A DNA stretch of 35,033 bases. Source: Bradyrhizobium sp. ORS 375 (GTDB lineage: Bacteria; Pseudomonadota; Alphaproteobacteria; Rhizobiales; Xanthobacteraceae). The translations under genes and the position numbers were made by a program. Location of the stretch: the NCBI RefSeq assembly GCF_000239775.1, contig NZ_CAFI01000137.1:1-35033 (forward strand). Direction: 5' to 3'. Below, piece by piece: positions 1-9,151 of this stretch (the first letter of the stretch is position 1; each line of letters opens with the position of its first letter). The notes beneath the pieces are model-generated. The model was not told the origin of the DNA. It did no database searches and worked only from the letters and a program-made list of their open reading frames with translations.

Positions 1-1062
1 GCTTTCGGGGAGACCCGCGTGAGCGGTCGGGGCGGCGGCAATCGGAGCGACAGCCGCCGCCGGCTGTGCAGTCGTCGTGACGCCACGGTTGAACTGCGCC
101 TGCTCGATGCCGGTGGCGACGACGGAGACGCGGATCAGGCCGTCGAGCGATTCGTCGAAGGTGGCGCCGACGATGATGTTGGCGTCCTGGTCGACCTCCT
201 CGCGGATACGGGTGGCGGCTTCGTCGACCTCGAACAAAGTGAGGTCCTTGCCGCCGGTGATCGAGATCAACAGGCCGCGGGCGCCCTTCATCGAGGAATC
301 GTCGATCAGCGGGTTGGCAATCGCGGCTTCGGCCGCGGTCAGCGCGCGCTTCTCGCCCGACGCCTCGCCGGTGCCCATCATCGCCTTGCCCATCTCGCGC
401 ATGACGGCGCGGACGTCGGCGAAATCGAGATTGATCAGGCCTTCCTTGACCATCAGGTCGGTGATGCAGGCGACACCCGAATACAGCACCTGGTCGGCCA
501 TCGCGAAGGCGTCGGCGAAGGTCGTCTTCTCGTTGGCGACCCGGAACAGGTTCTGGTTCGGGATGATCAGCAAGGTGTCGACCACCTTGTGCAGTTCGGA
601 GATGCCGGATTCCGCGGTGCGCATGCGGCGTGCGCCCTCGAAGTGGAACGGCTTGGTGACGACACCCACGGTGAGGATGTTCATCTCGCGCGCGGTCTTG
701 GCGATGACCGGAGCAGCACCCGTCCCGGTGCCGCCGCCCATGCCGGCGGTCACGAACACCATGTTGGCGCCGGAGAGATGATCGCGGATCTCGTCGATCA
801 CCTCCTGCGCGGCGGCAGCGCCGACGTCCGGCTGCGAGCCGGCGCCGAGGCCCTGCGTCACCTGCGTGCCCATCTGGATGATGCGCTGCGCCTTGGACAT
901 GGTCAGCGCCTGCGCGTCGGTGTTGGCGACGACGAAGTCGACCCCCTGCAGGCCGGCCGTGATCATGTTGTTGACGGCGTTGCCGCCCGCGCCGCCGACG
1001 CCGAACACGGTGATCCGGGGCTTCAGCTCGTGGATATCAGGAGGGGTAATAGTGAGTGCCAT
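1..1062 (-). CDS. ftsZ: Cell division protein FtsZ (C-terminus cut by window edge)
   Basis: Tubulin-like GTPase that forms the Z ring and recruits the divisome. The reading starts [20 protein letters not shown], followed by the nucleotide-binding [14 protein letters not shown] segment. The tubulin signature GGGTGTG is encoded around 720-745. About 354 residues are present: the whole globular domain and the beginning of the Ala/Pro-rich linker ([11 protein letters not shown] and onward). Alphaproteobacterial FtsZ proteins often carry a long linker, so the linker and C-terminal peptide lie outside the window. The ATG at 1062 has GAGAGG about five bases upstream. It is the last gene of the dcw cluster, 90 bp after ftsA, which is the usual order. 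Identification is secure; only the 3' end is missing. Confidence 0.97.
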   Translation of the reverse strand, partial: MALTITPPDIHELKPRITVFGVGGAGGNAVNNMITAGLQGVDFVVANTDAQALTMSKAQRIIQMGTQVTQGLGAGSQPDVGAAAAQEVIDEIRDHLSGANMVFVTAGMGGGTGTGAAPVIAKTAREMNILTVGVVTKPFHFEGARRMRTAESGISELHKVVDTLLIIPNQNLFRVANEKTTFADAFAMADQVLYSGVACITDLMVKEGLINLDFADVRAVMREMGKAMMGTGEASGEKRALTAAEAAIANPLIDDSSMKGARGLLISITGGKDLTLFEVDEAATRIREEVDQDANIIVGATFDESLDGLIRVSVVATGIEQAQFNRGVTTTAQPAAAVAPIAAAPTAHAGLPES

Positions 1063-1152
1063 GATTGCCTCTCGATCACGCGCGCGTGGGTTCGCCCCGG
1101 CCGCCGGCCGTGGGTGGTGTTGGTGAAAATCGGTTGGGGCGGAGATCGGTCA

Positions 1153-2472
1153 TCAGAAGCCCTCGCGTAGCCATCGTCCGACCTTTCCGAAGTAGCCGTC
1201 GGTTCCTGTCCCGACCTGCCGCGTATGCCGCGGTTCGACATGTTCGAGGTGCGCGTATTGCGGATAGACCAGGAGCCCGGTGGGCACCGCGAAGGCGGCG
1301 TTCTTGGCCTCGTTGGGGAGACGGCCGAAGCCGAGCGGACGGCCGACGCGCACCGGGCGGTCGAGGATCCGGGTCGCAAGCTCGACCAGACCCGTCAGCT
1401 GGGAGGCGCCTCCGCTGAGGACGACGCGCGCCTTGGGTTCTGCCGCAAAGGGCGAATCCTTCAGCCGGTCGCGGACCATTTCAAAAATCTCCTCTGCGCG
1501 GTGCCTGACGATGTTCGCGATGGTGGCGCGGGACACGATCTGCGGAACATCCCGCTCGTTGTCACCGGCCGTCGGAACAGACATCAACTCACGCGCGTCG
1601 GACCCGCCAGTCAGCACCGTGCCATATAACGTCTTGATTCGCTCGGCATCTGCAATGCACGCTGATAGTCCGCGCGCAAGATCCATGGTCACGTGATGCC
1701 CGCCGAGCGCAAATCCGGAGGCATGGACAAAGCGGCCGCCGGAATAGGTCGCAATAGTCGTGGTGCCCGCGCCCATCTCGACCACAGCCGCGCCGAGATC
1801 GGCCTCGTCGTCGGTCAGCACAGAAAGACCCGCGACATACGGGCTCGCCGCCATCGCCTCGACATTGAGATGGCAGCGCTCGACCACGAGCATCAGGTTC
1901 TTGGCGACGGTGGCATCCGTCGTGACGACATTCATGTCGACGCCAAACTGCCGGGCCAGCATGCCGCGCGGATCGCGGATGCCCTTCACGCCATCGAGCG
2001 TGTAGCCAACCGGAAGGGCATGCAGCACCGCCCGCCCCTCGCCGGTCGCATGATGCATGCCGGTGGAGGTCACGCGGCTGACATCGGCCTGCGTCACGGC
2101 GCCGCCGCGGATGTCCGAGGTCGCCTCGATCAGATGGCCCATCACGCGGCCGCCGGCGACAGGCAGCAGCACGGACTCGACCCGCACCTTGGCCATGCGC
2201 TCGGCCAGCGCCACGGCCTGCCGAACCGCCTGCTCACATTCGACCGGATCGACCACGGCGCCAGCCTTGACGCCGCGCGACTGGATCTGGCTGTAGCCGA
2301 TCAGCTCGACCGCATGGGTACGGCCGCGCAGCGCGTCGCTCGGCGGCGCCGGCTTCAGCCGCGCGATCATGCAGGCGATCTTGCTGGTGCCGACGTCGAG
2401 CGAGGCCACGAGCGCGGTGCGCTTCTGGCCCATCGGGCGCGTCTTCGGAGTCTGGCGGTCGAAGCCGGTCAT
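1153..2472 (-). CDS. ftsA: Cell division protein FtsA, Z-ring membrane anchor
   Basis: Actin-like ATPase that tethers FtsZ to the inner membrane and links it to later divisome proteins. The 439-residue product has the actin-fold phosphate-1 loop near residue 25 (SLDVGTSKIACMIARL), the phosphate-2 motif (VVEMGAGTTTIATYSGG) and the adenosine motif (VVLSGGASQLTGL). It ends in the amphipathic membrane-targeting helix GKVGRWLREGF. Length is normal for the family. Its ATG overlaps the ftsQ stop codon as ATGA at 2469-2472, so translation of the two genes is likely coupled. It lies directly upstream of ftsZ. Confidence 0.97.
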   Translation of the reverse strand: MTGFDRQTPKTRPMGQKRTALVASLDVGTSKIACMIARLKPAPPSDALRGRTHAVELIGYSQIQSRGVKAGAVVDPVECEQAVRQAVALAERMAKVRVESVLLPVAGGRVMGHLIEATSDIRGGAVTQADVSRVTSTGMHHATGEGRAVLHALPVGYTLDGVKGIRDPRGMLARQFGVDMNVVTTDATVAKNLMLVVERCHLNVEAMAASPYVAGLSVLTDDEADLGAAVVEMGAGTTTIATYSGGRFVHASGFALGGHHVTMDLARGLSACIADAERIKTLYGTVLTGGSDARELMSVPTAGDNERDVPQIVSRATIANIVRHRAEEIFEMVRDRLKDSPFAAEPKARVVLSGGASQLTGLVELATRILDRPVRVGRPLGFGRLPNEAKNAAFAVPTGLLVYPQYAHLEHVEPRHTRQVGTGTDGYFGKVGRWLREGF

Positions 2473-3506
2473 GCGTCACCGGCTTTCTTTTTGGACTTCT
2501 TGTCCTTGAATAGCTCCTCGCGCGCCTTTGCCGCATCGTCAGACAACTGAACGGTCAGCCGGTCCGACAGCCGCATGTCGATGGCGACGATGTCGCGCGA
2601 GAACAGCTTGTCGTCCTGGTCGAGCTGGCTCAGCGTCGCCAGCGCGTTGCCGACGTCGTTCTCCGGCAGGCGGATGTCGAGGCCGTCCTTGGTGCGCAGG
2701 TTCCAGCGGCGCTCGCCGACGAACACGGCGGCCTTGGTCACGGCACGCACCTGCGGATAGCGGGCGAGCAGCGCCAGGAAATCACGTGCCCGGCTTTCGG
2801 CGCCCTTGCCGACCACGAGCGGCAGCGTGAGGAAGCGGCGCGACACATATTGTTCGAGCACGGCGCCGTCGTCGGCGATGACAGAGAGACGGCCGTCCTG
2901 CTGCCACAGCGCGAACGGCTTGCGCTCGACGATGTCGATCTGCAGCTGGTTCGGGAAGAACTTCTGCACCGTCGCTTCAGCGATCCAGGGATTGGCCTTG
3001 AGCTTGTCGCGAACGGCGGCGGCATCCAGGAACAGCAGCGACGAGCGGCCGGAGACGCCACCAACCGCCAGCACCTCGTCCTGGGTCAGTTGCTTGCGCC
3101 CGTTGATCGCGACGGCGGTGATGCGGAAGCCGGCCGCATTGGCCAGCGAATTGCGGGTATCGGACAGCGCCGCGTTGACGTCCTGGGCGTGGCCGCCTTT
3201 GACGATGCCGAGCCAGACGCTGCCGAACAGCAGCGCCACGGTCGCCACGGTGCCGAGACGGCGCGGCAGATAGCGTTCGACGAACTCGACCAGGCGCGGC
3301 GGCGCCTCGCGCTCGACCACCGGCGCCAATGCAGCCGGCATCGCGGCACGATCTCGGCGAATATCCTTCTTGCGCCCACGCGGCAGCTCGAGCCGCGGCA
3401 AATGGGCTGAGACATACTCGCGCAGCAGGATTGCCGCGCCAAGGGCAGCGGCTTTCAGGTTAGCTTGAGGCCTCTGCGATCGGGCGAGGCGTCCTGCACC
3501 ATCCAT
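2469..3506 (-). CDS. ftsQ: Cell division protein FtsQ
   Basis: Bitopic inner-membrane divisome protein that bridges cytoplasmic and periplasmic division factors. The product of about 345 residues has a long basic cytoplasmic N-terminus, one membrane segment near residues 88-106 (VATVALLFGSVWLGIVKGG), a POTRA domain near 128-197 (FRITAVAINGRKQLTQDEVL and onward), the beta domain, and a Lys-rich C-terminus. The start is taken at the first ATG-like codon of the open frame; a later start is possible because the N-terminus is poorly conserved. It overlaps ftsA by 4 bp. The 293 bp upstream, toward ddl, is AT-richer than its surroundings and may hold a separate ftsQAZ promoter. Confidence 0.93.
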   Translation of the reverse strand: MDGAGRLARSQRPQANLKAAALGAAILLREYVSAHLPRLELPRGRKKDIRRDRAAMPAALAPVVEREAPPRLVEFVERYLPRRLGTVATVALLFGSVWLGIVKGGHAQDVNAALSDTRNSLANAAGFRITAVAINGRKQLTQDEVLAVGGVSGRSSLLFLDAAAVRDKLKANPWIAEATVQKFFPNQLQIDIVERKPFALWQQDGRLSVIADDGAVLEQYVSRRFLTLPLVVGKGAESRARDFLALLARYPQVRAVTKAAVFVGERRWNLRTKDGLDIRLPENDVGNALATLSQLDQDDKLFSRDIVAIDMRLSDRLTVQLSDDAAKAREELFKDKKSKKKAGDA

Positions 3507-3799
3507 TGCACGAGCTCATCAACTTGTTGCGCCCGCAATACTCGCGGACCCACGCCCACGGTCCCGGCGGCTGGTGACCATCGCGAGGACGAGGTCACAA
3601 CCCGGCAGCCGAGCACCACTGAGGCGCCAGCGTTAACCTTCGGACGTCCTGGTAAACAAAAAGTAAAATAGGTCCGGAGAGACGATTTTTTTCTCCGATT
3701 TATGAGGACCTTGCCCGGGATTCTTAAGCATTTTACAGGTTACAGGAACCACCGGGGGACGCCGGGCCGGGTTCCTCCGGTGCGACTATCGCACAGTTC
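3507..3799. promoter_or_regulatory. ddl-ftsQ intergenic region, candidate ftsQAZ promoter
   Basis: This 293-bp gap contains an AT-rich core at about 3640-3760 in otherwise very GC-rich DNA. On the minus strand it has TTAC-N7-TTACC at 3651-3666, a two-mismatch relative of the CtrA box TTAA-N7-TTAAC. An inverted repeat CGGAGA/TCTCCG lies at about 3675-3696 around a T-rich loop. In Caulobacter the ftsQA promoter is cell-cycle controlled by CtrA. A similar promoter here is inference from position, base composition and the weak box. Confidence 0.35.
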
Positions 3800-4789
3800 T
3801 TAACGGCGGACGCGGCGTTCCGCCAAGGCGATCTGCTGCTGCAGGAAGTCGGCAAAGGGGATGCCCTGAGCGGCCAGCGCCTTCGGATACAACGAGGCGG
3901 CGGTCAGTCCTGGCAGCGTGTTGGTCTCCAGATAGACCGGGCCGGAGGCCGAGACGATGAAGTCGGTGCGCGAGTAGCCGCCGCAGGACAGCGCCCGGTG
4001 CGCCTTGATCGCCTGGGTCTGCAGCGCCGCCGTGATCTCCGGACTGAACCGTCCCGGGCAGATCTCCTTCGTCGCCGCAGCGAGGTACTTCGCGAAATAG
4101 TTGAAGGCGCCGTCAGCCGGCAGGATCTCGATCGGCGGCAGCGCGATCAGCGATCCATCTGCCCGCTCGAGCACGCCGCAGGTCGCCTCGGTCCCGGTGA
4201 CGAAGGGTTCGATCAGATACTCCTCGGTCGCAGCGGCTGCCTTGACGGCCACGAGATCCTGTTTGGCGTTGACGAAGATCAGCCCGAAGCTGGAGCCGTC
4301 CTTGACGGGCTTGGCGATCAGCTTGCCGTAGCGCGCAAGCGCGGCTTCGGCATGGTCGAGCGCCACGCCCTCTGCCGCGATGACGCCACCGAGCACCGCA
4401 AACCGTTTGGCAGCGACCTTGTCGAAGGCAAGGTGGGAGGACGCCGAACTTGAACCGGTGAACGGCACGCCCCGAATCTCACACATGAGTTGAAGCTCGC
4501 CGTTCTCGGCGCGTCCGCCGTGGAGTCCGAGAACCAGGAGTCGATCCTCCCTCTTGGCACGATCGAGCGCATCGGCGAGCGTCCCGACCGCCGGGCCGTC
4601 GGCTGTGAACGGCTCCTCGAACGGCTTGGCATGTGCGACCAGCGCGGGGCCGCTCGCCTGATGCACCGTGTCGTCGGCCTCCCAGAACCAGAGGTCGGCT
4701 TCGGGGAGCGCCGCATGCAGCGCCTTGGCGCTGGCCACCGAGACCAGACGTTCCTTGTTGGAGCCGCCGAACAGAATCGTTGTGCGCAT
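3800..4789 (-). CDS. ddl: D-alanine--D-alanine ligase
   Basis: ATP-grasp ligase that makes D-Ala-D-Ala for the pentapeptide stem. The start is the ATG at 4789 (MRTTILFGGSNKERLVS), which has GAGAAG six bases upstream. A TTG at 4813 is in frame but less likely. Active-site features follow E. coli DdlB: the Glu of the NKERLVS segment (E15), LHGGRAENGELQ, SSSASSHLAFDK, the KDGSSFG loop (S150), FNYFAKY on the omega loop (Tyr212 and Tyr216 kept, Tyr210 changed to Phe), SRTDF, and ETNTLPGLT. The product has 329 residues. It lies between murB and ftsQ, the common alphaproteobacterial place for ddlB, about 70 bp after murB. Confidence 0.96.
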   Translation of the reverse strand: MRTTILFGGSNKERLVSVASAKALHAALPEADLWFWEADDTVHQASGPALVAHAKPFEEPFTADGPAVGTLADALDRAKREDRLLVLGLHGGRAENGELQLMCEIRGVPFTGSSSASSHLAFDKVAAKRFAVLGGVIAAEGVALDHAEAALARYGKLIAKPVKDGSSFGLIFVNAKQDLVAVKAAAATEEYLIEPFVTGTEATCGVLERADGSLIALPPIEILPADGAFNYFAKYLAAATKEICPGRFSPEITAALQTQAIKAHRALSCGGYSRTDFIVSASGPVYLETNTLPGLTAASLYPKALAAQGIPFADFLQQQIALAERRVRR

Positions 4790-4858
4790 CAATGGCTTCT
4801 CGGTTGATCTCAAAACGCGGTCGCGAGGATGTGGAAGTCACGTCAGAAGGCGGGCCGT

Positions 4859-5782
4859 TCAGCTCGCCTTGAGTCCAATCCGCTTGATTTCCCACTGCAG
4901 CTCGATGCCCGAAGTCGCCTTGACGCGCTCGCGCACGGTCTCGCCGAGCGTCTCGATGTCGTCGGCGGTGGCGTTGCCGGTATTGATCAGGAAGTTGCAG
5001 TGCATCTCCGAGACCTGCGCGCCGCCGACCTTGAGGCCGCGGCAGCCGGCGGCATCGACCAGCTTCCAGGCCGAATACCCCGGCGGATTCTTGAAGGTCG
5101 AGCCGCCGGTCTTCTCGCGGATCGGCTGCGCCGTCTCGCGATGCGCCTGCACCTCGGCCATGCGCGCGCGAATGGCCTCCGGCGAGGACGGCGTCCCGCG
5201 AAAGCGCGCCGCCGTGAAGATCAGCGAGGGATCCGTGCCGCTCGCGCGATAGGTGAACTTCATGTCGTCATTGGTGAAGCGGTGCGTCCCGCCGTGACGA
5301 TCGATCGCGGTCGCTTCGACCAGAATGTCCTTGGTCTCACCGCCATTGGCTCCGGCATTCATGCGCAGCGCACCGCCGATCGTGCCCGGAATGCCGAACA
5401 GGAATTCCAGACCGGCGAGATCGGCTGACGCCGCGACCTCGGCGACGCGCTTGTCGAGGGCGGCGGTGCCCGCCGTGACGATGTCGCCGTCGGCCTTGAC
5501 CTCGCCGAACGCGCGCGGCGCGAGCCGGATCACCACGCCCGGGACGCCGCCGTCGCGCACGATCATGTTGGAGCCGACGCCGATGACGTAGACTGGTAGA
5601 TCGGCGGAGAGGTGCTTCAGAAAATAGGCGAGGTCGTCGGCGTCAGCCGGCGTGAACAGCACCTGCGCCGGACCGCCGACGCGAAACCAGGTGAGCGGGG
5701 CGAGGCTCTCATTGGCAAGCAGCCGCCCGCGCAGCTCCGGCATCGCGGCCTTCACGTCGGAGGTGATATCAGCGAAGCTCAC
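4859..5782 (-). CDS. murB: UDP-N-acetylenolpyruvoylglucosamine reductase MurB
   Basis: FAD-dependent cytoplasmic reductase that converts UDP-GlcNAc-enolpyruvate to UDP-MurNAc. The 307-residue product shows the FAD-binding segments [17 protein letters not shown] and [12 protein letters not shown], the [21 protein letters not shown] core, and the GGSTFKNP loop with the catalytic serine. It ends with the region [16 protein letters not shown]. Length and motifs fit a type II MurB, without the extra loop of type I enzymes. The start lies 4 bp after the murC stop, so the two genes are clearly co-transcribed. Confidence 0.96.
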   Translation of the reverse strand: MSFADITSDVKAAMPELRGRLLANESLAPLTWFRVGGPAQVLFTPADADDLAYFLKHLSADLPVYVIGVGSNMIVRDGGVPGVVIRLAPRAFGEVKADGDIVTAGTAALDKRVAEVAASADLAGLEFLFGIPGTIGGALRMNAGANGGETKDILVEATAIDRHGGTHRFTNDDMKFTYRASGTDPSLIFTAARFRGTPSSPEAIRARMAEVQAHRETAQPIREKTGGSTFKNPPGYSAWKLVDAAGCRGLKVGGAQVSEMHCNFLINTGNATADDIETLGETVRERVKATSGIELQWEIKRIGLKAS

Positions 5783-5786
5783 CGCC

Positions 5787-7190
5787 CTACCCCAGCGCCT
5801 TCAGCTCGTTCGGCAGCGCGTAGGCCCATTGCGTGATATTGCCTGCGCCGAGGCACACGACGAGATCGCCCGGCTTGGCGAGATCCTTGACGATGCCGGC
5901 GAGATCGGCGGCCTTGGGCAGCGGCAGCACGTCGCGATGGCCGTGAGCGCGCAGACCGAGTACGAAGTGATCGCGGTCGACGCCTTCGATCGGCGCCTCA
6001 CCGGCCGGATAAACGTCGGCGACGACAACCGCATCGGCGTCGTTGAAGCAGGTGCAGAACTCCTCGAACAACGACTGCAGGCGGGTGTAGCGATGCGGCT
6101 GCACCACGGCGACGACCTTCCCATTGGTGGATTCCCGCGCCGCCTTCAGCACGGCTGCGATCTCGACCGGATGGTGGCCGTAATCGTCGATGACGGTCAC
6201 GCCGTTCCACTCGCCGGTGCGCGTGAATCGACGCTTGACGCCGCCGAAGCCGGCAATGGCCTTGCGGATGGCCTCGTCCGACAGGCCAAGCTCGCGCGCC
6301 ACGGCAATCGCGGCGGTCGCGTTCGACGCGTTGTGGCGGCCCGGCATTGGCAGCACGATATCTGAGATCTCGTGCGTCGCGCCGCTCTTGCGGTCGCGGA
6401 ACACGACCTTGAAGGACGAGCCGCCGCCCATCGGCGCGAGGTCGACAAGGCGGACGTCGGCCTGCGGGTTGACGCCGTAGGTGATGATGCGGCGGTCCTC
6501 GATCTTGCCGACCAGCGCCTGCACCACCGGATGATCGATGCACATCACGGCGAAGCCGTAGAACGGGACGTTCTCGACGAAGGCGCGGAAGGCGTCCTGC
6601 ACGGCGTCGAACGTCTTGAAGTGATCGAGATGCTCGGGATCGACATTGGTGACGATCGCGACATCCGCCGGCAGCTTCAGGAAGGTGCCGTCGCTCTCGT
6701 CGGCCTCGACCACCATCCATTCGCCGCCGCCGAGCCGCGCATTGGTGCCATAGGCGTTGATGATGCCGCCATTGATGACGGTCGGATCGAGCCCGCCGGC
6801 ATCGAGCAGCGCCGCGACCATCGAGGTCGTCGTCGTCTTGCCATGGGTGCCAGCGATCGCGACGCAGCTCTTCAAGCGCATCAGCTCGGCCAGCATCTCT
6901 GCCCGACGCACCACGGGGATGCGTTGGGCACGCGCGGCCATCAGTTCCGGATTGTCGCGCTTGATCGCGGTCGAGACGACGACGACGTCGGCGCCCGCGA
7001 CGTTCTCCGCCTTGTGGCCGACGCTGACGGTGATGCCCTTCTCGCGCAGCCGCGCGACGTTGGCATTGTCCGAGGCGTCCGAGCCCTGCACCGTGTAGCC
7101 GAGATTGCACAGCACCTCGGCGATGCCGCTCATGCCGATACCGCCGATCCCGACGAAGTGGATGGGTCCGATCTCGCGCGGCAATCTCAT
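5787..7190 (-). CDS. murC: UDP-N-acetylmuramate--L-alanine ligase MurC
   Basis: Cytoplasmic ATP-dependent Mur ligase that adds L-Ala to UDP-MurNAc. The 467-residue product begins [20 protein letters not shown], the family's UDP-binding N-terminus. The ATP loop [10 protein letters not shown] is at about residues 114-123, followed by [22 protein letters not shown] and [10 protein letters not shown]. The frame is open 59 codons further upstream, but that part has no family similarity, so the ATG at 7190 is preferred. It heads the murC-murB-ddl-ftsQ-ftsA-ftsZ arm. The usual upstream neighbour murG is almost 2 kb away, so murC probably needs its own promoter in the 7191-7550 gap. Confidence 0.96.
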   Translation of the reverse strand: MRLPREIGPIHFVGIGGIGMSGIAEVLCNLGYTVQGSDASDNANVARLREKGITVSVGHKAENVAGADVVVVSTAIKRDNPELMAARAQRIPVVRRAEMLAELMRLKSCVAIAGTHGKTTTTSMVAALLDAGGLDPTVINGGIINAYGTNARLGGGEWMVVEADESDGTFLKLPADVAIVTNVDPEHLDHFKTFDAVQDAFRAFVENVPFYGFAVMCIDHPVVQALVGKIEDRRIITYGVNPQADVRLVDLAPMGGGSSFKVVFRDRKSGATHEISDIVLPMPGRHNASNATAAIAVARELGLSDEAIRKAIAGFGGVKRRFTRTGEWNGVTVIDDYGHHPVEIAAVLKAARESTNGKVVAVVQPHRYTRLQSLFEEFCTCFNDADAVVVADVYPAGEAPIEGVDRDHFVLGLRAHGHRDVLPLPKAADLAGIVKDLAKPGDLVVCLGAGNITQWAYALPNELKALG

Positions 7191-7550
7191 GGGGCGTCTC
7201 GTCTCAAAGGGGGCTCCGCCGCGCCCGCCCGGAGGCAAGCAGCCGCGAATCACCGGCCCTTCTTGCAAGACATGGCCGACCGGGACAAGCCCGCTTCGAC
7301 CGCAAAAATCGCCAAATCGAGGGTCAATCGCCTGACTTTGGCCGATTTTCCGGCTCCGCGCTCCCAAATCCTGGGTGCCCGCTGCGCTCGCCTCGGGATT
7401 TTTTACGATTGATTAAGTGCAACGCGAGGCTGGACGGGCGCAGTCCGATACCTGCAGTTTTTGCGCGTTCACTCCGCGCACCGCCGTGGCATGCGCTTTT
7501 CCAGCCGCGGCCACACGCGCCGCGTGCAATGCCCATGGAGTGACCCGACG
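7191..7550. promoter_or_regulatory. Divergent control region between murC and the carbonic anhydrase gene
   Basis: This 360-bp stretch separates the minus-strand murC from the plus-strand carbonic anhydrase gene and must hold the promoters of both. A minus-strand TTGACC (7322-7327) is a possible -35 for murC, but no convincing -10 follows at the right spacing. An AT-rich tract at about 7399-7419 is the most promoter-like part for the plus-strand gene. No coding frame here looks real. Confidence 0.35.
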
Positions 7551-8288
7551 ATGTGCGCGCTGTGTGAAACCCAATCTCCCGCCCTGTCCCGCCGCCGGTT
7601 GCTCGGCAGCGGCGCCGGCTTGCTCGCCGCAGCCACACTGGGCGCCGGCACCGCCTGGGCCAAGGATGCCAATAAGGATGCGAAGGAGCCCGCGCCCAAC
7701 GCCATCTCCGCCGACGAGGCGCTGAAGCGGATCATGGACGGCAATGCGCGCTATGCTGCGGGCAATCTGGACAACAAGGATTTCTCGGCCGGGCGCGCCG
7801 CGCGCGCCACCGCGCAATATCCGATCGCGGCGATCGTCAGCTGCGCGGATTCCCGCGTCGCTCCGGAGCTGGTGTTCGATCAGGCTCCCGGCGAGCTGTT
7901 CGTGGTCCGCGTCGCCGGCAATTTCGTCAATGACGACGGCTTGGCCAGTCTCGAATATGGCGTGAAGTTCCTTGGCATTCCGCTCGTGCTCGTTCTCGGC
8001 CATAGCGGCTGCGGCGCCGTCGACGCCACGATCAAAGTCCTGAAGGATAGCACCAAGCTCCCTGGCCATCTGCCGGAGCTGGTGAACGCGCTCAAGCCGG
8101 GGGTGGAGGCCGCAATCGCGAAGAAGCCGCAGGATCTGCTGGCGGAGGCGACGAAGGAGAACGTCCGCCACAACGTGCAGCGCCTGTCGAGAGCCCAGCC
8201 GATCGTGAGCAGCATGGTTGCCGACGGCAAGGTGAAGATCCTTGGCGGCGTCTATGACATCGAGTCCGGCCGCGTCGTCACGCTCTGA
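7551..8288 (+). CDS. Tat-exported beta-class carbonic anhydrase
   Basis: Zinc enzyme that interconverts CO2 and bicarbonate. The 245-residue product starts MCALCETQ and has a twin-arginine signal (SRRRLLGSGAGLLAAATLGA, residues 13-32) ending near AWA-KD, so it is predicted to be periplasmic. The beta-CA zinc ligands are visible: Cys98, with the Asp100/Arg102 dyad, in SCADSRV, and His151 and Cys154 in GHSGCGAV. The start at 7551 is chosen because it gives a compact Tat signal and follows GGAG; the frame is open 30 codons further upstream. The gene interrupts the dcw cluster on the opposite strand and converges with the following regulator gene, overlapping it by 11 bp. The CxxC at residues 2-5 (CALC) is an unusual N-terminal feature. 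Confidence 0.92.
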   Translation: MCALCETQSPALSRRRLLGSGAGLLAAATLGAGTAWAKDANKDAKEPAPNAISADEALKRIMDGNARYAAGNLDNKDFSAGRAARATAQYPIAAIVSCADSRVAPELVFDQAPGELFVVRVAGNFVNDDGLASLEYGVKFLGIPLVLVLGHSGCGAVDATIKVLKDSTKLPGHLPELVNALKPGVEAAIAKKPQDLLAEATKENVRHNVQRLSRAQPIVSSMVADGKVKILGGVYDIESGRVVTL

Positions 8289-9132
8289 CGCCGTCCAACA
8301 GCAGCGCGCGGTCAGCACGCTCGCCGGCCGCCGCCAGCCAGCAGATCTGATGGCAGAACCAGGCCTCGACCGACTCCACGAATTCAGGCGTCAGCGACAA
8401 TCGCTGGCGCCGCTCGTCGAAGTGCAGCAGGCCGCGCTCTTCCATCGACGTGAGCAGGTTGCGGATATGCGAGCGTGATACACCGAGCGAGGTTGCAAGC
8501 TCGGCGGTCGACACGTCGACCGCGGCCCTGCCAGCGGCAGAGCGGGCGACGAGCGTCAGCGCCAGGTGAATGCCGCTGTCATGCTCGTCGGTCCAGGCGA
8601 GATCCGGGAAGCTGGTCAGCGGCCGGTTCGCGCGGCATAGCCATGTCGCGCATTGCCGGATCATTTCGGCGAAGAACGTGTCGTCGCTGTGCAGACGCCG
8701 GCTCAATCGCTCGCCCCGCGTCAGCTGTGCGTGGCAGTCGAGGTGGAGGGCGAGCCAGCCACGCAGCCCGTCGAGAATGACGGGCCCGGGAATCAAATAG
8801 CGAATGCGGGCATCATCGGGATCGCGTTCTACCTTCACCAGCGACAGCCCACGCAGCATTGCAACGAAGACGGCCGTCTGTCGCGAACCCGGCAGCCGTG
8901 CCTGCAACCGCGTCAAGGTCGGACGCTCGGTGGCGTCGCGGGCCGAGACATGCATCATGACGATATGCGCGGCGATCTCGGTCGGGGCGCGCTGCCCGAA
9001 CAACTTGATCATCAGGCGCTGGCCGCGCAGCGGCGCGACCAGCTGGTCGCAGAAGCTGACGAAGACCGGAAGGAACGAAGGATGATGCCGCAGGCGCATC
9101 GGATCGTGCTGCGGCTGCGTCAATCCGGTCAT
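8278..9132 (-). CDS. Tandem winged-helix putative transcriptional regulator
   Basis: This 284-residue protein does not match a named family that I can recognise. Two winged-helix-like segments are visible. One spans about residues 50-118, a MarR-like pattern with TRLQARLPGSRQTAVFVAML, then GLSLVKVERDPDDARIRYL resembling a wing. The other spans about 188-252, with the clear helix-turn-helix ELATSLGVSRSHIRNLL followed by EERGLLHFDERRQRLSLT. The stretch between them (about 120-185) is helical and contains scattered Cys residues. It starts 19 bp after the murG stop on the same strand, so it is probably co-transcribed with the dcw genes. Its 3' end overlaps the convergent carbonic anhydrase gene by 11 bp. 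DNA binding is inferred from the fold pattern; targets and ligand are unknown. Confidence 0.8.
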   Translation of the reverse strand: MTGLTQPQHDPMRLRHHPSFLPVFVSFCDQLVAPLRGQRLMIKLFGQRAPTEIAAHIVMMHVSARDATERPTLTRLQARLPGSRQTAVFVAMLRGLSLVKVERDPDDARIRYLIPGPVILDGLRGWLALHLDCHAQLTRGERLSRRLHSDDTFFAEMIRQCATWLCRANRPLTSFPDLAWTDEHDSGIHLALTLVARSAAGRAAVDVSTAELATSLGVSRSHIRNLLTSMEERGLLHFDERRQRLSLTPEFVESVEAWFCHQICWLAAAGERADRALLLDGVRA

Positions 9133-9151
9133 GGCAAGCCGCGTGCTCCGC

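Noticed and set aside
7376-7406. CCCG/CGGG pairing followed by six T as a terminator on the plus strand
   Set aside because: The stem has only four pairs with a long loop, and no plus-strand gene ends before it.
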